DNA of 64,000 nt from Actinomycetota bacterium. Its GTDB lineage: Bacteria > Actinomycetota > Actinomycetes > Mycobacteriales > Micromonosporaceae. The stretch covers positions 1 to 64,000 of the forward strand of contig VAWN01000023.1 of assembly GCA_005885555.1 (NCBI GenBank), given 5' to 3'. Every line of letters starts with the position of its first letter. Position 1 is the stretch's first letter. The notes below the pieces were generated by a model that searched no databases, was not told where the DNA came from, and saw only the letters and a program-made list of their open reading frames with translations. Of this stretch, positions 8,236 to 16,573 are shown one piece after another. The position numbers and the translations under genes are program-made.

Positions 8236-9771
8236 CTATTCGCTGGCGATCCGGTCGATCAGCTCCAGGAAGGTGCGGACCGGTACCCCGGTGCCGCCCT
8301 TCGTCCAGTACCCGGTCGGCTCGCCGGAGTGGAAGGCCGGCCCGGCGATGTCCAGGTGGATCCACGGCACGTTGTCCGCGACGAACCGGGACAGGAAGAT
8401 GCCGCCCTGCAGCATGTGCCCGGCCCGGTCGAACAACGGGTTGACCTGGGAGATGTCGGCGACGTCGGAGTCCATGGCCTTGCGCACGTCGTCGGGCAGC
8501 GGCATCGGCCAGGCCGGTTCGCCGACCGCCTCGCCGGCCTCGCGGACCCGCTCGCACAGCTCCGGGGTACCCATCACCCCGGCCACCCGCTTGCCCAGCG
8601 CGACCACCTGGCCGCCGGTCAGCGTCGAGGTCTCCAGCAGGTAGTCCGGCTCGTCCTCGCAGGCGCGGGCGATCGCGTCGCCGAGCACCATCCGGCCCTC
8701 GGCGTCCGGGTTGAGCACCTCGACCTTGAGGCCGCTGTACATCGTGATGACGTCGCCCGGCCGGTAGGCCGAGCCGGAGATCATGTTCTCCGCGATCGGC
8801 AGGTACCCGGTGACCGCCACCTTCGGCTTCAGCGCCGCCAGGGCGACCAGCGTGGCCGCCACCGCCGCGGCACCGGCCATGTCCGACTTCATGTCCGCCA
8901 TGCCGTGGATCGGCTTGAGGGCGTACCCGCCGGTGTCGAACGTGATCCCCTTGCCGACCAGGGCGACGTGCCGCCGCGCGCCGCGCGGGGCGTAGGCGAG
9001 CCGGACCAGCCGCGGCGGTGCCGCCGAGCCCTGCCCGACGGCGAGGATGCCGCCGTACCCGCCGCGCTTGAGGGCGCGCTCGTCGAGCACCTCGACGGCC
9101 AGCCCCGCCGCCTCACCGGCACCCGCCACCGCGTCGGCGAACCCGGGCGGCCGCAGGTCGTTGGGTGGCGTGTTGACCCAGTCGCGGGTACGGGCGACCG
9201 CGCGCGCGACCACCGGTGCGCGCTTGGTCTCCGCGCGGACCGCCTTGTCCGCCGCGTCCGGCACGTGCAGCGTCACCGCGCGCAGCGGATCCTTGCGCTG
9301 ATCCGCAACTGTCTTGTACCCGGTGAACCGGTACGCCCCGAGCAGCGCGCCCTCGGCGAGCGCCCGCACGGTGTCCGCGGCGTCCCCGCCCACGGGCAGC
9401 GCGAACAGTGCCGACCCGGTACCGGCCAGCGCCCGCGCGGCCGCACCGGCGGCCCGCCGCAGCGTCTCCGGCGGCGGCAGCGCGCCGGTCGGCTCCGGCC
9501 CGAGCCCGACCGCGACGACCAGCGGCGCGGTGATCGTGCCGAGGGTGGCCAGCTTGGTGACCTCGCCGGCCGACCCGGTCGCGCCGAGCAGGGCGAGGGT
9601 CTGCGCCAGCCGGCCGTCGAAGGACGCCGCGAGGCTTTCCGCCCCGTCGGCGAGCAGCAGTGGTACCCGGGCGTCAGCCGGTCGGCTGTAGACGCCGATC
9701 ACCACGGCGTCGACCGCCTGCTCCGCGGGGTCGCCGTCGGCCAGGGTCAACGTGGGCGGGTTCGTCGTCAC
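8236..9771 (-). CDS. pepA: leucyl aminopeptidase, M17 family
   Basis: Cytosolic two-metal aminopeptidase removing N-terminal residues from peptides. The product has 511 residues: a variable N-terminal macro-like domain (about 1-175) and a C-terminal catalytic domain. Family motifs seen: [16 protein letters not shown] (metal-binding Lys and Asp), [11 protein letters not shown], and the signature [13 protein letters not shown], which differs from the textbook NTDAEGRL only at two neutral positions. The catalytic Asp, Glu and Arg are kept. Convergent with the small protein at 7904 and divergent from gcvT across a 103-bp spacer. From memory, pepA and gcvT also neighbour each other in M. tuberculosis (Rv2213, Rv2211c). 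Confidence 0.95.
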   Translation of the reverse strand: MTTNPPTLTLADGDPAEQAVDAVVIGVYSRPADARVPLLLADGAESLAASFDGRLAQTLALLGATGSAGEVTKLATLGTITAPLVVAVGLGPEPTGALPPPETLRRAAGAAARALAGTGSALFALPVGGDAADTVRALAEGALLGAYRFTGYKTVADQRKDPLRAVTLHVPDAADKAVRAETKRAPVVARAVARTRDWVNTPPNDLRPPGFADAVAGAGEAAGLAVEVLDERALKRGGYGGILAVGQGSAAPPRLVRLAYAPRGARRHVALVGKGITFDTGGYALKPIHGMADMKSDMAGAAAVAATLVALAALKPKVAVTGYLPIAENMISGSAYRPGDVITMYSGLKVEVLNPDAEGRMVLGDAIARACEDEPDYLLETSTLTGGQVVALGKRVAGVMGTPELCERVREAGEAVGEPAWPMPLPDDVRKAMDSDVADISQVNPLFDRAGHMLQGGIFLSRFVADNVPWIHLDIAGPAFHSGEPTGYWTKGGTGVPVRTFLELIDRIASE

Positions 9772-9874
9772 GCGTTCGTCTCCGGTGTGGGATGGGCGGA
9801 AAGATCCTGTCGATGCTAGCGAAATTGCTGATCCTCACGGGAGGAGCGGCATTCCGCCGCACTATTCTCCACGC

Positions 9875-10981
9875 ATGACCGCCGACCTTCGTCGTTCACC
9901 ACTGCACTCGCGGCATGTCGACCTCGGTGCCAAGTTCGCCGCCTTCGGTGGGTGGGAGATGCCGTTGGAGTACGCCGACGGAGGGGTGCTCAAGGAGCAC
10001 ACCGCCGTGCGTACGGCCGTCGGTGTGTTCGATGTGTCCCACCTGGGCAAGGTCAGCGTATCCGGTCCCGGTGCGGCCGATTTCATCAACGCCTGCCTGA
10101 GCAACGACCTGAACCGGATCGGGCCGGGAAAGGCGCAGTACACGCTGTGTCTGGACAATGCGACCGCCGGCGCGGTCGACGACCTGATCGCCTACCTGCA
10201 CGGCCCCGACGAGGTGTTCCTCATCCCGAACGCGGCCAACACCGCGGAGGTGTGCCGGCGGCTGGCCGCCGCGTCGCCGGGCGGGGTGACCGTGACCGAC
10301 CGGCACGGGGACTACGCGGTGCTGGCGGTGCAGGGGCCGCGGTCCGCGCAGTTGCTCGACGCGCTCGGGCTGCCGTCGGAGCACGAGTACATGAGCTTCG
10401 CCACCGCGCGCTTCGGTGACGCGTCGCTGACCGTGTGCCGGACCGGGTACACCGGCGAGCACGGGTACGAGCTGGTCGTACCGTGGGCCGACGCGCCCGG
10501 GGTGTGGGACGCGGTCCTCGACGCGGGCGCGCCGCTCGGGGTACTCCCGGCGGGGCTGGGCGCCCGGGACACGCTGCGCACCGAGATGGGGTACCCGCTG
10601 CACGGGCAGGACCTCTCGCCGCGGATCACGCCGGTACAGGCGCGGCTGACCTGGGCGGTCGGCTGGAAGAAGCCGGCGTTCTGGGGCCGGGCGGCGCTGC
10701 TGGCCGAGCGCGAGGCCGGTCCGCGCCGGCTGCTGTGGGGCCTGGTCGCACTCGATCGCGGGATTCCACGGCCGCACATGGTGGTGCTGCTCGGCGAGGT
10801 ACCGGTCGGCGAGGTCACCAGCGGCACCTTCTCGCCGACCCGGAAGCTGGGCATCGCGCTCGCGCTCATCGACCACGCCACCGGGCTGCACGAGGACGAC
10901 GAGGTCACCGTCGACGTGCGCGGCCGGCGCGCCCCGATGCGCATCGTGAAGCCGCCCTTTGTCCAGCCGTCCGTCCGCTAG
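9875..10981 (+). CDS. gcvT: glycine cleavage system aminomethyltransferase (T protein)
   Basis: T protein of the glycine cleavage system: takes the aminomethyl group from lipoylated H protein and makes 5,10-methylene-THF plus ammonia. The product is 368 residues. Recognisable blocks are [21 protein letters not shown] near the N-terminus, [11 protein letters not shown] (folate-binding Asp region), [11 protein letters not shown] and [20 protein letters not shown] with the conserved Arg/Glu. The ATG at 9875 was chosen over an upstream in-frame start because homology begins there. TATTCT at 9863-9868 could be a -10 box, which would make the mRNA nearly leaderless (inference). No glycine riboswitch fold is obvious. 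Its TAG shares bases with the stop of convergent cobS (CTAG, 10978-10981). Confidence 0.95.
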   Translation: MTADLRRSPLHSRHVDLGAKFAAFGGWEMPLEYADGGVLKEHTAVRTAVGVFDVSHLGKVSVSGPGAADFINACLSNDLNRIGPGKAQYTLCLDNATAGAVDDLIAYLHGPDEVFLIPNAANTAEVCRRLAAASPGGVTVTDRHGDYAVLAVQGPRSAQLLDALGLPSEHEYMSFATARFGDASLTVCRTGYTGEHGYELVVPWADAPGVWDAVLDAGAPLGVLPAGLGARDTLRTEMGYPLHGQDLSPRITPVQARLTWAVGWKKPAFWGRAALLAEREAGPRRLLWGLVALDRGIPRPHMVVLLGEVPVGEVTSGTFSPTRKLGIALALIDHATGLHEDDEVTVDVRGRRAPMRIVKPPFVQPSVR

Positions 10982-11703
10982 CGGAGTACGAGGACGACCA
11001 GCGTCACGGTCTGGGCCACCTCGACGAGCGCGCCGAGCACGTCGCCGGTGATCCCGCCGAGGCGCCGCCGGGCGTGCCCGAGCACGAGCAGCGCCGCGGC
11101 GAGCCCGGCGAGGACGGCGAGTGGCCCGCGCACCGGGCCGGCGGCCGCCGCGATCGCGGCGACCGCGAGCCCGCCGATGACCAGTTCCGGCGTTCGGACG
11201 GTACCGGCGACCAGCGCGCCCAGCCCGTCCGGCCGGGCCGCCGGAATGCCGCGCAGGCAGCCGGCCGTGGCCGCGAGCCGGCCGGTCGCGACCGCCGCCA
11301 CCAGGCCGGCGAACGGTACCGCCGGGATCGCGCCCGCCTGCACCAGCACCACCAGCACCAGCGCCACCACCCCGAACGGTCCCACCTCGGGGCTGCGCAT
11401 GACGGCCAGCGCCCGCTCCCGGCCGGCGTAGGAACCGAGCCCGTCCACGGTGTCGGCCAGCCCGTCCAGGTGCAACCCGCGGGTCAGCAGCGCACCGACG
11501 GCCACCACGACACCACCGAGCACCGGCCCGGGAGCGTGCAGCGCGCGCAGCCCGAGCGCCACCCCGCCGAGTACCACGCCGAGCAGCGCGCCCACGGCCG
11601 GCGCGAGCGCCATCGCCACCCGGGCGGTGGACCGGTCGATCCGGCCGCCCCGCAGCGGCACGATCGTGAACGTGGTCAGCGCGAGCCGCAGCCCGTCACG
11701 CAT
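10978..11703 (-). CDS. cobS: adenosylcobinamide-GDP ribazoletransferase
   Basis: Integral membrane cobalamin synthase that joins AdoCbi-GDP to alpha-ribazole (or its phosphate). 241 residues with about six hydrophobic stretches. Family motifs: FTIVPL near the N-terminus, [19 protein letters not shown] (acidic metal-binding site DG-ADT-DG), and [18 protein letters not shown] at 11703 was chosen; it lies 8 bp inside the end of the cobU-cobT gene, so the two are translationally coupled and form a small nucleotide-loop-assembly operon. The 3' end shares its stop with convergent gcvT. The gcvT/cobS proximity matches what I recall of the mycobacterial order (Rv2208, Rv2211c). Confidence 0.94.
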   Translation of the reverse strand: MRDGLRLALTTFTIVPLRGGRIDRSTARVAMALAPAVGALLGVVLGGVALGLRALHAPGPVLGGVVVAVGALLTRGLHLDGLADTVDGLGSYAGRERALAVMRSPEVGPFGVVALVLVVLVQAGAIPAVPFAGLVAAVATGRLAATAGCLRGIPAARPDGLGALVAGTVRTPELVIGGLAVAAIAAAAGPVRGPLAVLAGLAAALLVLGHARRRLGGITGDVLGALVEVAQTVTLVVLVLR

Positions 11704-13288
11704 CCACGGTGTCCACAGTGGACAGTAGCAGCGCGGACTGGATGAGCGGCAGCACCGCCAGGCTCGCGGCACCCTCGCCGAGACCGAGCCCCAGCGCCGC
11801 GACCGGGGTCAGGCCCAGCAGGTCGGCGCCCGCCTCGGCGGCCGGGTGGCCGCCGTGGTCGGCCAGCAGCAGCCAGGGCCGGGCCTCGATGGCCAGTTCC
11901 CGCGCCACCAGGCCGGCGGCGATCCCGACCGGGCCGTCGACGAGCACGGGGGTACGGCGGGAGGCGCCGCCGAGCACCACGCCGGCCGCGACGGCGAGGT
12001 CGGTGCCGCCGAGCACCGCCAGCAGCTCCTTCGGCTCCCGGCGGCGGGTCCTGGCCCGGTGCAACGCATCCCGTACCGCCGCGCACCGCACCATCCACGC
12101 CGGATCGTCGAACCGGCCGCCGGCCAGCCGCACCCGGGGCAGCATCGCGAACGCCTCGGTACTGGTCACCGCCGCGATCATCACCACCGCCGCGGTCTCC
12201 TGACCCGGCCCGCCCCCCGCCAGTACCAGCAGGTCGGTGCCGCCGTCCGCGGCCGCCTCGGCCAGCCGCCAGCCGTAGCGCAGCGCCGCGTCGATGTCCG
12301 CCGCGCCCGCCGCGTCGCCGGCCTCGACCGGTGCCGCCGTCGCCAGGCCCGCCGCCGCCGTGTCGACGAGCTGCAGGCTCGCGCCGGCCTGACCGGCCAG
12401 CAACCCGAGCGGCCCGCCACCGGCGGCCACCTCGGCCAGCCGTCGCGACCACAGGGCTTCGCCGTCGCCGGCCGCCAGGCCGCCCTCGTGGGCGCCGTGC
12501 ACCAGCAGTACCCGTACCGCCTCGAACGGCCGCGGCGTCTCGGTACCCTGCGCACCGGCCGCGAACGCCACGACCTCCGTCAGCGATCCCATTCCGGCAC
12601 CCAGGAGGCGGTCCTTCGCCTTGGCCATGGCGTCCTGGTCGGGTACCGGCAGGTCGAGCCCGGGGCCGACGGTGAAGTCGTCGTCGGCGACCTCCGGGGC
12701 GGCGAGGACGGTCGGCAGCCGGTTCGCGGCCGCGACCAGCCGGGCGCCGGGCGTGCCGCGCTTGAGCCAGGTCGGCTGGCCGGCCACCACGAGCACCACG
12801 GCCTCACAGGCGTCGGCGACGGCCCGGTTGGCGGTACCGAGTGCGTCGGCGAACGCCCGCCCGAGCTCTGTCGCCGGTACCACGGAAAGTCCGACCTCGG
12901 GGGACACGACCACCAGGCGGCCGGCCGACTCCCGGACGGCCGCGGCCAGTGCCTCGACCGTCTCCGGCACCGGCCCACCGGCGGTGAGCAGCGTGGTCAT
13001 CCAGCCACCCAGGTCGTCGACGAGTACCGTCTGGTCCGGCTTCGCCTCGGCGAGCAGCCCCGCGAGCCGGCCCGGATCCGCGCCGATCTCCTCGGTCCGC
13101 CAGGTCGCCGGCCGCCGTTCGCGGTGCGCGGCGAGCCGGGCGGCCCACTCCGGATCGCCGTCGTCGGATGCCCCGGTCGCGACATACCGGACATCTGTCG
13201 CATGGCTCACCAGAGACTCGGCGTACTCGGACTTGCCCGAGCGAATTCCGCCGAGAACAAGAATGGCGCGGTACCCGTCGTGCGGCAT
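11696..13288 (-). CDS. cobUT: fused CobU kinase/guanylyltransferase and CobT phosphoribosyltransferase
   Basis: A 530-residue fusion of two cobalamin nucleotide-loop enzymes. Residues 1-185 are CobU: P-loop GGIRSGKS (13-20) and the guanylylated-His segment AAHRERRPATW, for adenosylcobinamide phosphorylation and GMP transfer. A linker is followed by CobT (about 195-530), which makes alpha-ribazole phosphate from nicotinate mononucleotide and dimethylbenzimidazole. It carries GGGPGQETAA and the catalytic glutamate motif LGLGEGAAS near the C-terminus. Fused, the protein may channel both halves of the lower-ligand assembly to CobS, whose gene overlaps its end. No cobalamin riboswitch is apparent in the short leader. 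The final codons contain a 13-bp palindrome (11711-11723) encoding STVD. Confidence 0.93.
   Translation of the reverse strand: MPHDGYRAILVLGGIRSGKSEYAESLVSHATDVRYVATGASDDGDPEWAARLAAHRERRPATWRTEEIGADPGRLAGLLAEAKPDQTVLVDDLGGWMTTLLTAGGPVPETVEALAAAVRESAGRLVVVSPEVGLSVVPATELGRAFADALGTANRAVADACEAVVLVVAGQPTWLKRGTPGARLVAAANRLPTVLAAPEVADDDFTVGPGLDLPVPDQDAMAKAKDRLLGAGMGSLTEVVAFAAGAQGTETPRPFEAVRVLLVHGAHEGGLAAGDGEALWSRRLAEVAAGGGPLGLLAGQAGASLQLVDTAAAGLATAAPVEAGDAAGAADIDAALRYGWRLAEAAADGGTDLLVLAGGGPGQETAAVVMIAAVTSTEAFAMLPRVRLAGGRFDDPAWMVRCAAVRDALHRARTRRREPKELLAVLGGTDLAVAAGVVLGGASRRTPVLVDGPVGIAAGLVARELAIEARPWLLLADHGGHPAAEAGADLLGLTPVAALGLGLGEGAASLAVLPLIQSALLLSTVDTVDA
11711..11723. repeat. 13-bp palindrome, copy 4
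   Basis: GTCCACAGTGGAC in the last codons of cobUT (STVD), just upstream of the cobS start. Confidence 0.95.
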
Positions 13289-13365
13289 GCCCGTACCCTA
13301 TTTCCCGCGCACTAGGCTTGCGATGGCGCCCGGCGACGAACGCCGGATGCGAGGGGAGTTGTTGG

Positions 13366-13566
13366 ATGGCCTGGACCTGGCGGTACGAGAACGGCGAGGG
13401 GAAACCGGCGGACGGCCCGACGGAGACCTTCACCAGTCAGGCCGACGCGGAGTCCTGGCTCGGGCAGACGTGGCGGCGGCTGGCCGGCACCGGCGTCGTC
13501 ACCGCGGTGCTGGTCGAGGACGACCGCGTCGAGTACCGCATGAGCCTGCTGCCGGCCAGCGAGTAA
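13366..13566 (+). CDS. small conserved actinobacterial protein
   Basis: A 66-residue protein with ATG at 13366 preceded by a good ribosome site (GAGGGGAG). The sequence AWTWRYENGEGKP at the start and TSQADAESWLGQTWRRLAG in the middle, followed by a strand-rich end (TAVLVEDDRVEYRMSL), is the pattern I recall for a widely conserved actinobacterial small protein of unknown function. The ending suggests a small alpha/beta fold. The stop (13564-13566) is 2 bp before the GTG of the site-2 protease gene, so they are almost certainly co-transcribed. It is divergent from cobUT across a 77-bp spacer. Confidence 0.75.
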   Translation: MAWTWRYENGEGKPADGPTETFTSQADAESWLGQTWRRLAGTGVVTAVLVEDDRVEYRMSLLPASE

Positions 13567-13568
13567 CC

Positions 13569-14348
13569 GTGGCGTACCGACCGGCGACCTGGCAGCGCCG
13601 CGCCGCGTTCCGCCCGAGCGGGCTGTTCCTCGGCCTCGTCGCGGTGTTCGTGGGCAGCGGCTGGCTGGCCTGGGGCGGATACGGCAGCGCCCGGCTCGAC
13701 GTGGTGCTGTTCGTGGTCTCCGGCTGGCTGGTCTCGTTGTGCCTGCACGAGTTCGGGCACGCGCTGACCGCGTACCGCTCCGGCGACCTCAGCGTCGCCG
13801 CGCGCGGCTACCTCACGCTCAACCCGCTGAAGTACAGCAACGTCGTGCTGTCGCTGGTCCTGCCGCTGGTGTTCCTGCTCATCGGCGGGATCGGGCTGCC
13901 CGGCGGCGCGGTGTGGGTGGATCACGGCGCGATCCGCGGCCGGCTGCGGGAGAGCCTGATCAGCCTGGCCGGGCCGCTGATCAACGTGGCCTGCCTGCTC
14001 GCCACCGCGGCCCCGTTCGCGCTCGGCGTGGACACCGGCGGGCACCTGGTGTTCTACTCGGCGCTGGCGTTCCTCGCGTTCCTCCAGCTCACCGCGGCGC
14101 TGCTGAACCTGCTGCCGATGCCGGGCCTGGACGGCGGCAACGCGCTGCGGCCCTGGGTGTCCCCCGAGTACCAGCGGTTCTTCGACATGATCGCGCCGTG
14201 GGGCATGATGCTGATCTTCGTCGCGCTGCTCAGCCCGGTGCTCAACCTGTTCTTCTTCACGGTCGTGTTCGACCTGGGCGACCTGGTCGGGCTGCCCCGT
14301 GGGCTGGTCGACCTCGGGCGGGCGTTCTTCCAGTTCTGGCGGTACTGA
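13569..14348 (+). CDS. site-2-protease-like M50 zinc metallopeptidase
   Basis: A 259-residue intramembrane metalloprotease homologue with about six hydrophobic helices. The zinc site is LCLHEFGHALTAY (HExxH) near residue 60 in the second membrane segment. The third ligand motif is LLPMPGLDGGNAL (LDG) near residue 185. A conserved GPLINV segment lies between them, as in the SpoIVFB/rhomboid-like 'Rip' subgroup lacking PDZ and CBS domains. Likely role: cleavage of a membrane-anchored regulator or peptide; the substrate is unknown. Start GTG at 13569, tightly coupled to the small gene before it. The last codons and stop are duplicated in tandem just downstream (14334-14367). Confidence 0.9.
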   Translation: MAYRPATWQRRAAFRPSGLFLGLVAVFVGSGWLAWGGYGSARLDVVLFVVSGWLVSLCLHEFGHALTAYRSGDLSVAARGYLTLNPLKYSNVVLSLVLPLVFLLIGGIGLPGGAVWVDHGAIRGRLRESLISLAGPLINVACLLATAAPFALGVDTGGHLVFYSALAFLAFLQLTAALLNLLPMPGLDGGNALRPWVSPEYQRFFDMIAPWGMMLIFVALLSPVLNLFFFTVVFDLGDLVGLPRGLVDLGRAFFQFWRY

Positions 14349-14367
14349 GCTTCTGGCGGTACTGAGC
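14334..14367 (+). repeat. 17-bp tandem duplication across a stop codon
   Basis: TTCTGGCGGTACTGAGC occurs twice in direct succession (14334-14350 and 14351-14367). The first copy holds the last codons and the TGA of the M50 protease; the second repeats the same codons and TGA after the gene. It looks like a recent slippage or duplication event. Confidence 0.9.
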
Positions 14368-14385
14368 GCCGAGGCGGCCGGCACC

Positions 14386-15033
14386 TCAGGCCTTTCGTAG
14401 CTCGGCCGCCAGCGCCTCGTGGCCGTGCTGGTCGGCCAGGTCGGCCGGGCGCATCCCGGCGTCGTCGGCCAGCTGCGGGTCGGCGCCCGCATCCAGCAGG
14501 GTGTGTACCAGGTCCGCGTCGCCGTTTCCGGCCGCCGCCAGTAACGGGGTGTACCCCGCCTGCTGCCGCGCGTTGACATCCGCTCCGGCGGCGATGAGCC
14601 GGGCGGCGATGTCGTGGTGCCGGCCGGCCACGGCGGCGTGCAGCGGCTGGATCCGCATCGGGTTCCCGGCCACCGCACCCGGGTCGGCACCGCGCTCCAG
14701 CAGCGGTACCGCCGCCTGTGACCCGCCGAAGAAGGCCGCGAGCTGCAGCGGCGTGTACCCGTCGGGGGTACGCCCGTCGACCGGCTCGCCGCTGTCGAGC
14801 AGTTGTCGTACCCGTGGCGCGTCGTCAAGGGCGGCGGCCTCGGCGAGGTCGAGGTGTCCGATGCGCCCGGCGAGGGTACGGGCGAGGTCGCGGTGGCCGT
14901 GGTACAGCGCCCAGAGGACCGGGGTGGGCCGTCGCTGTTCCTCCGGCGGCCGTGGCTGCGCGTCGAGCGCCTCCAGCGCCGCTGCCTCGTTCCCCGCCGC
15001 GATCGCCTCGTAGAGGTCCATTGCGGGCTCCAT
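14386..15033 (-). CDS. ankyrin-repeat protein
   Basis: A 215-residue soluble protein made of about five to six ankyrin repeats, protein-interaction modules of a helix pair plus hairpin. Clear repeat cores: GYTPLQLAAFFGG...VPLLERGADPGA, QPLHAAVAGRHHDIAARLIAAGADVN, GYTPLLAAAGNGDADLVHTLLDAGADPQL, and MRPADLADQHGHEALAAEL. No signal peptide or membrane segment. The start is ATG at 15033; ATG at 15021 (MDLYEAIAAG) is equally likely because the homology begins there. It is divergent from the MarR gene with only 46 bp between, so it may be a MarR target. The partner protein is unknown. Confidence 0.88.
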   Translation of the reverse strand: MEPAMDLYEAIAAGNEAAALEALDAQPRPPEEQRRPTPVLWALYHGHRDLARTLAGRIGHLDLAEAAALDDAPRVRQLLDSGEPVDGRTPDGYTPLQLAAFFGGSQAAVPLLERGADPGAVAGNPMRIQPLHAAVAGRHHDIAARLIAAGADVNARQQAGYTPLLAAAGNGDADLVHTLLDAGADPQLADDAGMRPADLADQHGHEALAAELRKA

Positions 15034-15035
15034 AC

Positions 15036-15064
15036 TTCGATGGTCTAACCTTTAGGGCATCGAA
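15036..15064. promoter_or_regulatory. candidate MarR operator between divergent genes
   Basis: The 46-bp spacer between the ankyrin and MarR genes contains an inverted repeat TTCGATG (15036-15042) / CATCGAA (15058-15064). A second, nested palindrome CTAACCTTTAG has CTAA/TTAG ends. MarR dimers usually bind imperfect palindromes in the promoter shared with a divergent gene, so this is the natural site for autoregulation and control of the ankyrin gene. The assignment is inferred from position and symmetry only. Confidence 0.45.
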
Positions 15065-15079
15065 ACACAGGAGGCGGGG

Positions 15080-15499
15080 ATGTCGCAAGAGCTTGCCGAC
15101 CGGCTGCACTCCGCGGCGATCCACCTGCTGCGCCGGGTCGCCACCGTGGACGCGGGTTCCGGCCTGTCGCCGGCCCGGCTGTCCGCGCTGTCCGTGATCG
15201 TCTACGGCGGCCCGCTGACCATGTCCGCACTCGCCCGCGCCGAGCGGGTCAGCCCCGCCACGATCTCGTCGACGGTATCCGGGCTGGAGAGCGCGGGCCT
15301 GGTCGCGCGCCGCCGCGACGGTACCGACGCCCGCAGCGTCACCGTCGAGGCGACCGCCCGGGGCCGGGAGGTGCTGACCGAGGGCCGCCGGCGGCGGGTC
15401 GCGGTACTGGCCGCGGCGCTGGACGGTCTGTCGCCCGCGGACCGTGCCGCGCTGGCCGGCGGGCTGGACGCGCTGGAGAAGCTGCTCGGCCATCCGTAG
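15080..15499 (+). CDS. MarR family transcriptional regulator
   Basis: A 139-residue protein, standard MarR length. Winged-helix core: SALSVIVYGGPLTMSALARAERVSPATISSTVSGLESAGLV (about residues 35-75), in which the recognition helix is SPATISSTVSGLE. It is followed by the wing RRRDGTDARSVTVEATARG with the conserved Asp-Ala-Arg of MarR wings. A C-terminal dimerisation helix ends in LEKLLGHP. ATG at 15080 has a ribosome site (AGGAGGCGGGG). Divergent from the ankyrin gene with a palindromic operator candidate in between. The ligand is unknown. Confidence 0.93.
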   Translation: MSQELADRLHSAAIHLLRRVATVDAGSGLSPARLSALSVIVYGGPLTMSALARAERVSPATISSTVSGLESAGLVARRRDGTDARSVTVEATARGREVLTEGRRRRVAVLAAALDGLSPADRAALAGGLDALEKLLGHP

Positions 15500-15550
15500 G
15501 ACCCGCGGCGCGGTGTGATCCCGGCACCGACCGGGCCCGGCTGCGCCCGA

Positions 15551-16549
15551 CTACGGGCGCTCGCTCGGGCTCTCCGTCTTGGCCGGGTCGCGCTCCACGA
15601 TCGGGTCGACCGCCTCGTCGATCGCCTTCAGCAACTCGGCGTCGAGCTTCACCCCGGCCGCCTTCACGGTGTCCTGCAGCTGCTCGGGCCGGGTGGCACC
15701 GACGATCGCCGCCGACACGTTGGGGTTCTGCAGCACCCACGCGACGGCGAGCTGCGCCATGGTCAGGCCGGCCTGGTCGGCCAGCCGCTTCAGCCCCTGT
15801 ACCCGGGTCAGCACCTCGTCGGTCAACCACCGCTGGATGAACGCCGCGCCGGACTTGTCGTCGGTGGCCCGGGAACCGGCCGGCGGCGGCTGCCCGGGCT
15901 GGTACTTGCCGGTCAGCACGCCCTGCGCCATCGGCGACCACACGACCTGACCCATGCCGAGCTCTTCGGACGTCGGTACCACCTCGGCCTCGATCACCCG
16001 CCACAGCAGCGAGTACTGCGGCTGGTTGGACACCAGCGGTACCCGCAGCTCCTGAGCGAGCACGTGAGCGCGGCGGATCTCCGAGGCCCGCCATTCCGAG
16101 ACGCCGATGTACAGCGCCTTCCCGGCCCGTACCACGTCGGCGAACGCCTGCATGGTCTCTTCGAGCGCAGTGAAGTGGTCGAACCGGTGCGCCTGGTACA
16201 CGTCGACGTAGTCGGTCTGCAACCGGCGCAGCGAGCCGTTGATCGATTCGAGGATGTGCTTGCGGGACAGTCCCCGGTCGTTGCGGCCCGGTCCGGTGGG
16301 CCAGTACACCTTGGTCAGGATCTCCAGGCCCTCGCGCCGCTGGCCGGCCAGCGCCCGGCCGAGTACCGCCTCGGCGCGGGTACCGGCGTAGACGTCGGCG
16401 GTGTCGAAGGTGGTGATGCCCAGGTCGAGGGCGGCGCGTACGCACGCGGTCGCCTGGTCCTCCTCCACCTGGGAGCCGTGCGTGATCCAGTTGCCGTACG
16501 CGATCTCACTGATGACCAGGCCCGACCGGCCGAGATTCCGAAACTCCAT
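15551..16549 (-). CDS. aldo/keto reductase, Kv-beta-like subgroup
   Basis: A 332-residue TIM-barrel NADPH-dependent oxidoreductase. The catalytic tetrad is visible: Asp and Tyr in TTFDTADVYAG, Lys in EILTKVYW, and His in VYQAHRFDH. The start EFRNLGRSGLVISEIAYG and the late segment PQYSLLWR match the AKR6-type potassium-channel beta-subunit/YghZ-like reductases that act on small aldehydes, ketones or methylglyoxal-like compounds. The C-terminal cofactor motif is SAAIVGATRPEQLQDTV. ATG start at 16549. The nearest same-strand neighbour is the WG-repeat gene upstream (24-bp gap), so they may share a transcript. The physiological substrate cannot be told. Confidence 0.93.
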   Translation of the reverse strand: MEFRNLGRSGLVISEIAYGNWITHGSQVEEDQATACVRAALDLGITTFDTADVYAGTRAEAVLGRALAGQRREGLEILTKVYWPTGPGRNDRGLSRKHILESINGSLRRLQTDYVDVYQAHRFDHFTALEETMQAFADVVRAGKALYIGVSEWRASEIRRAHVLAQELRVPLVSNQPQYSLLWRVIEAEVVPTSEELGMGQVVWSPMAQGVLTGKYQPGQPPPAGSRATDDKSGAAFIQRWLTDEVLTRVQGLKRLADQAGLTMAQLAVAWVLQNPNVSAAIVGATRPEQLQDTVKAAGVKLDAELLKAIDEAVDPIVERDPAKTESPSERP

Positions 16550-16573
16550 GCCTCGACCCTAGCCAAGAACGGA

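Noticed and set aside
9772-9874. A glycine riboswitch before gcvT
   Set aside because: The 103-bp divergent spacer is too short for the usual tandem aptamer and no conserved core was seen.
13289-13365. A cobalamin riboswitch before cobUT
   Set aside because: Only 77 bp separate the divergent genes and no B12-box-like sequence was recognised.
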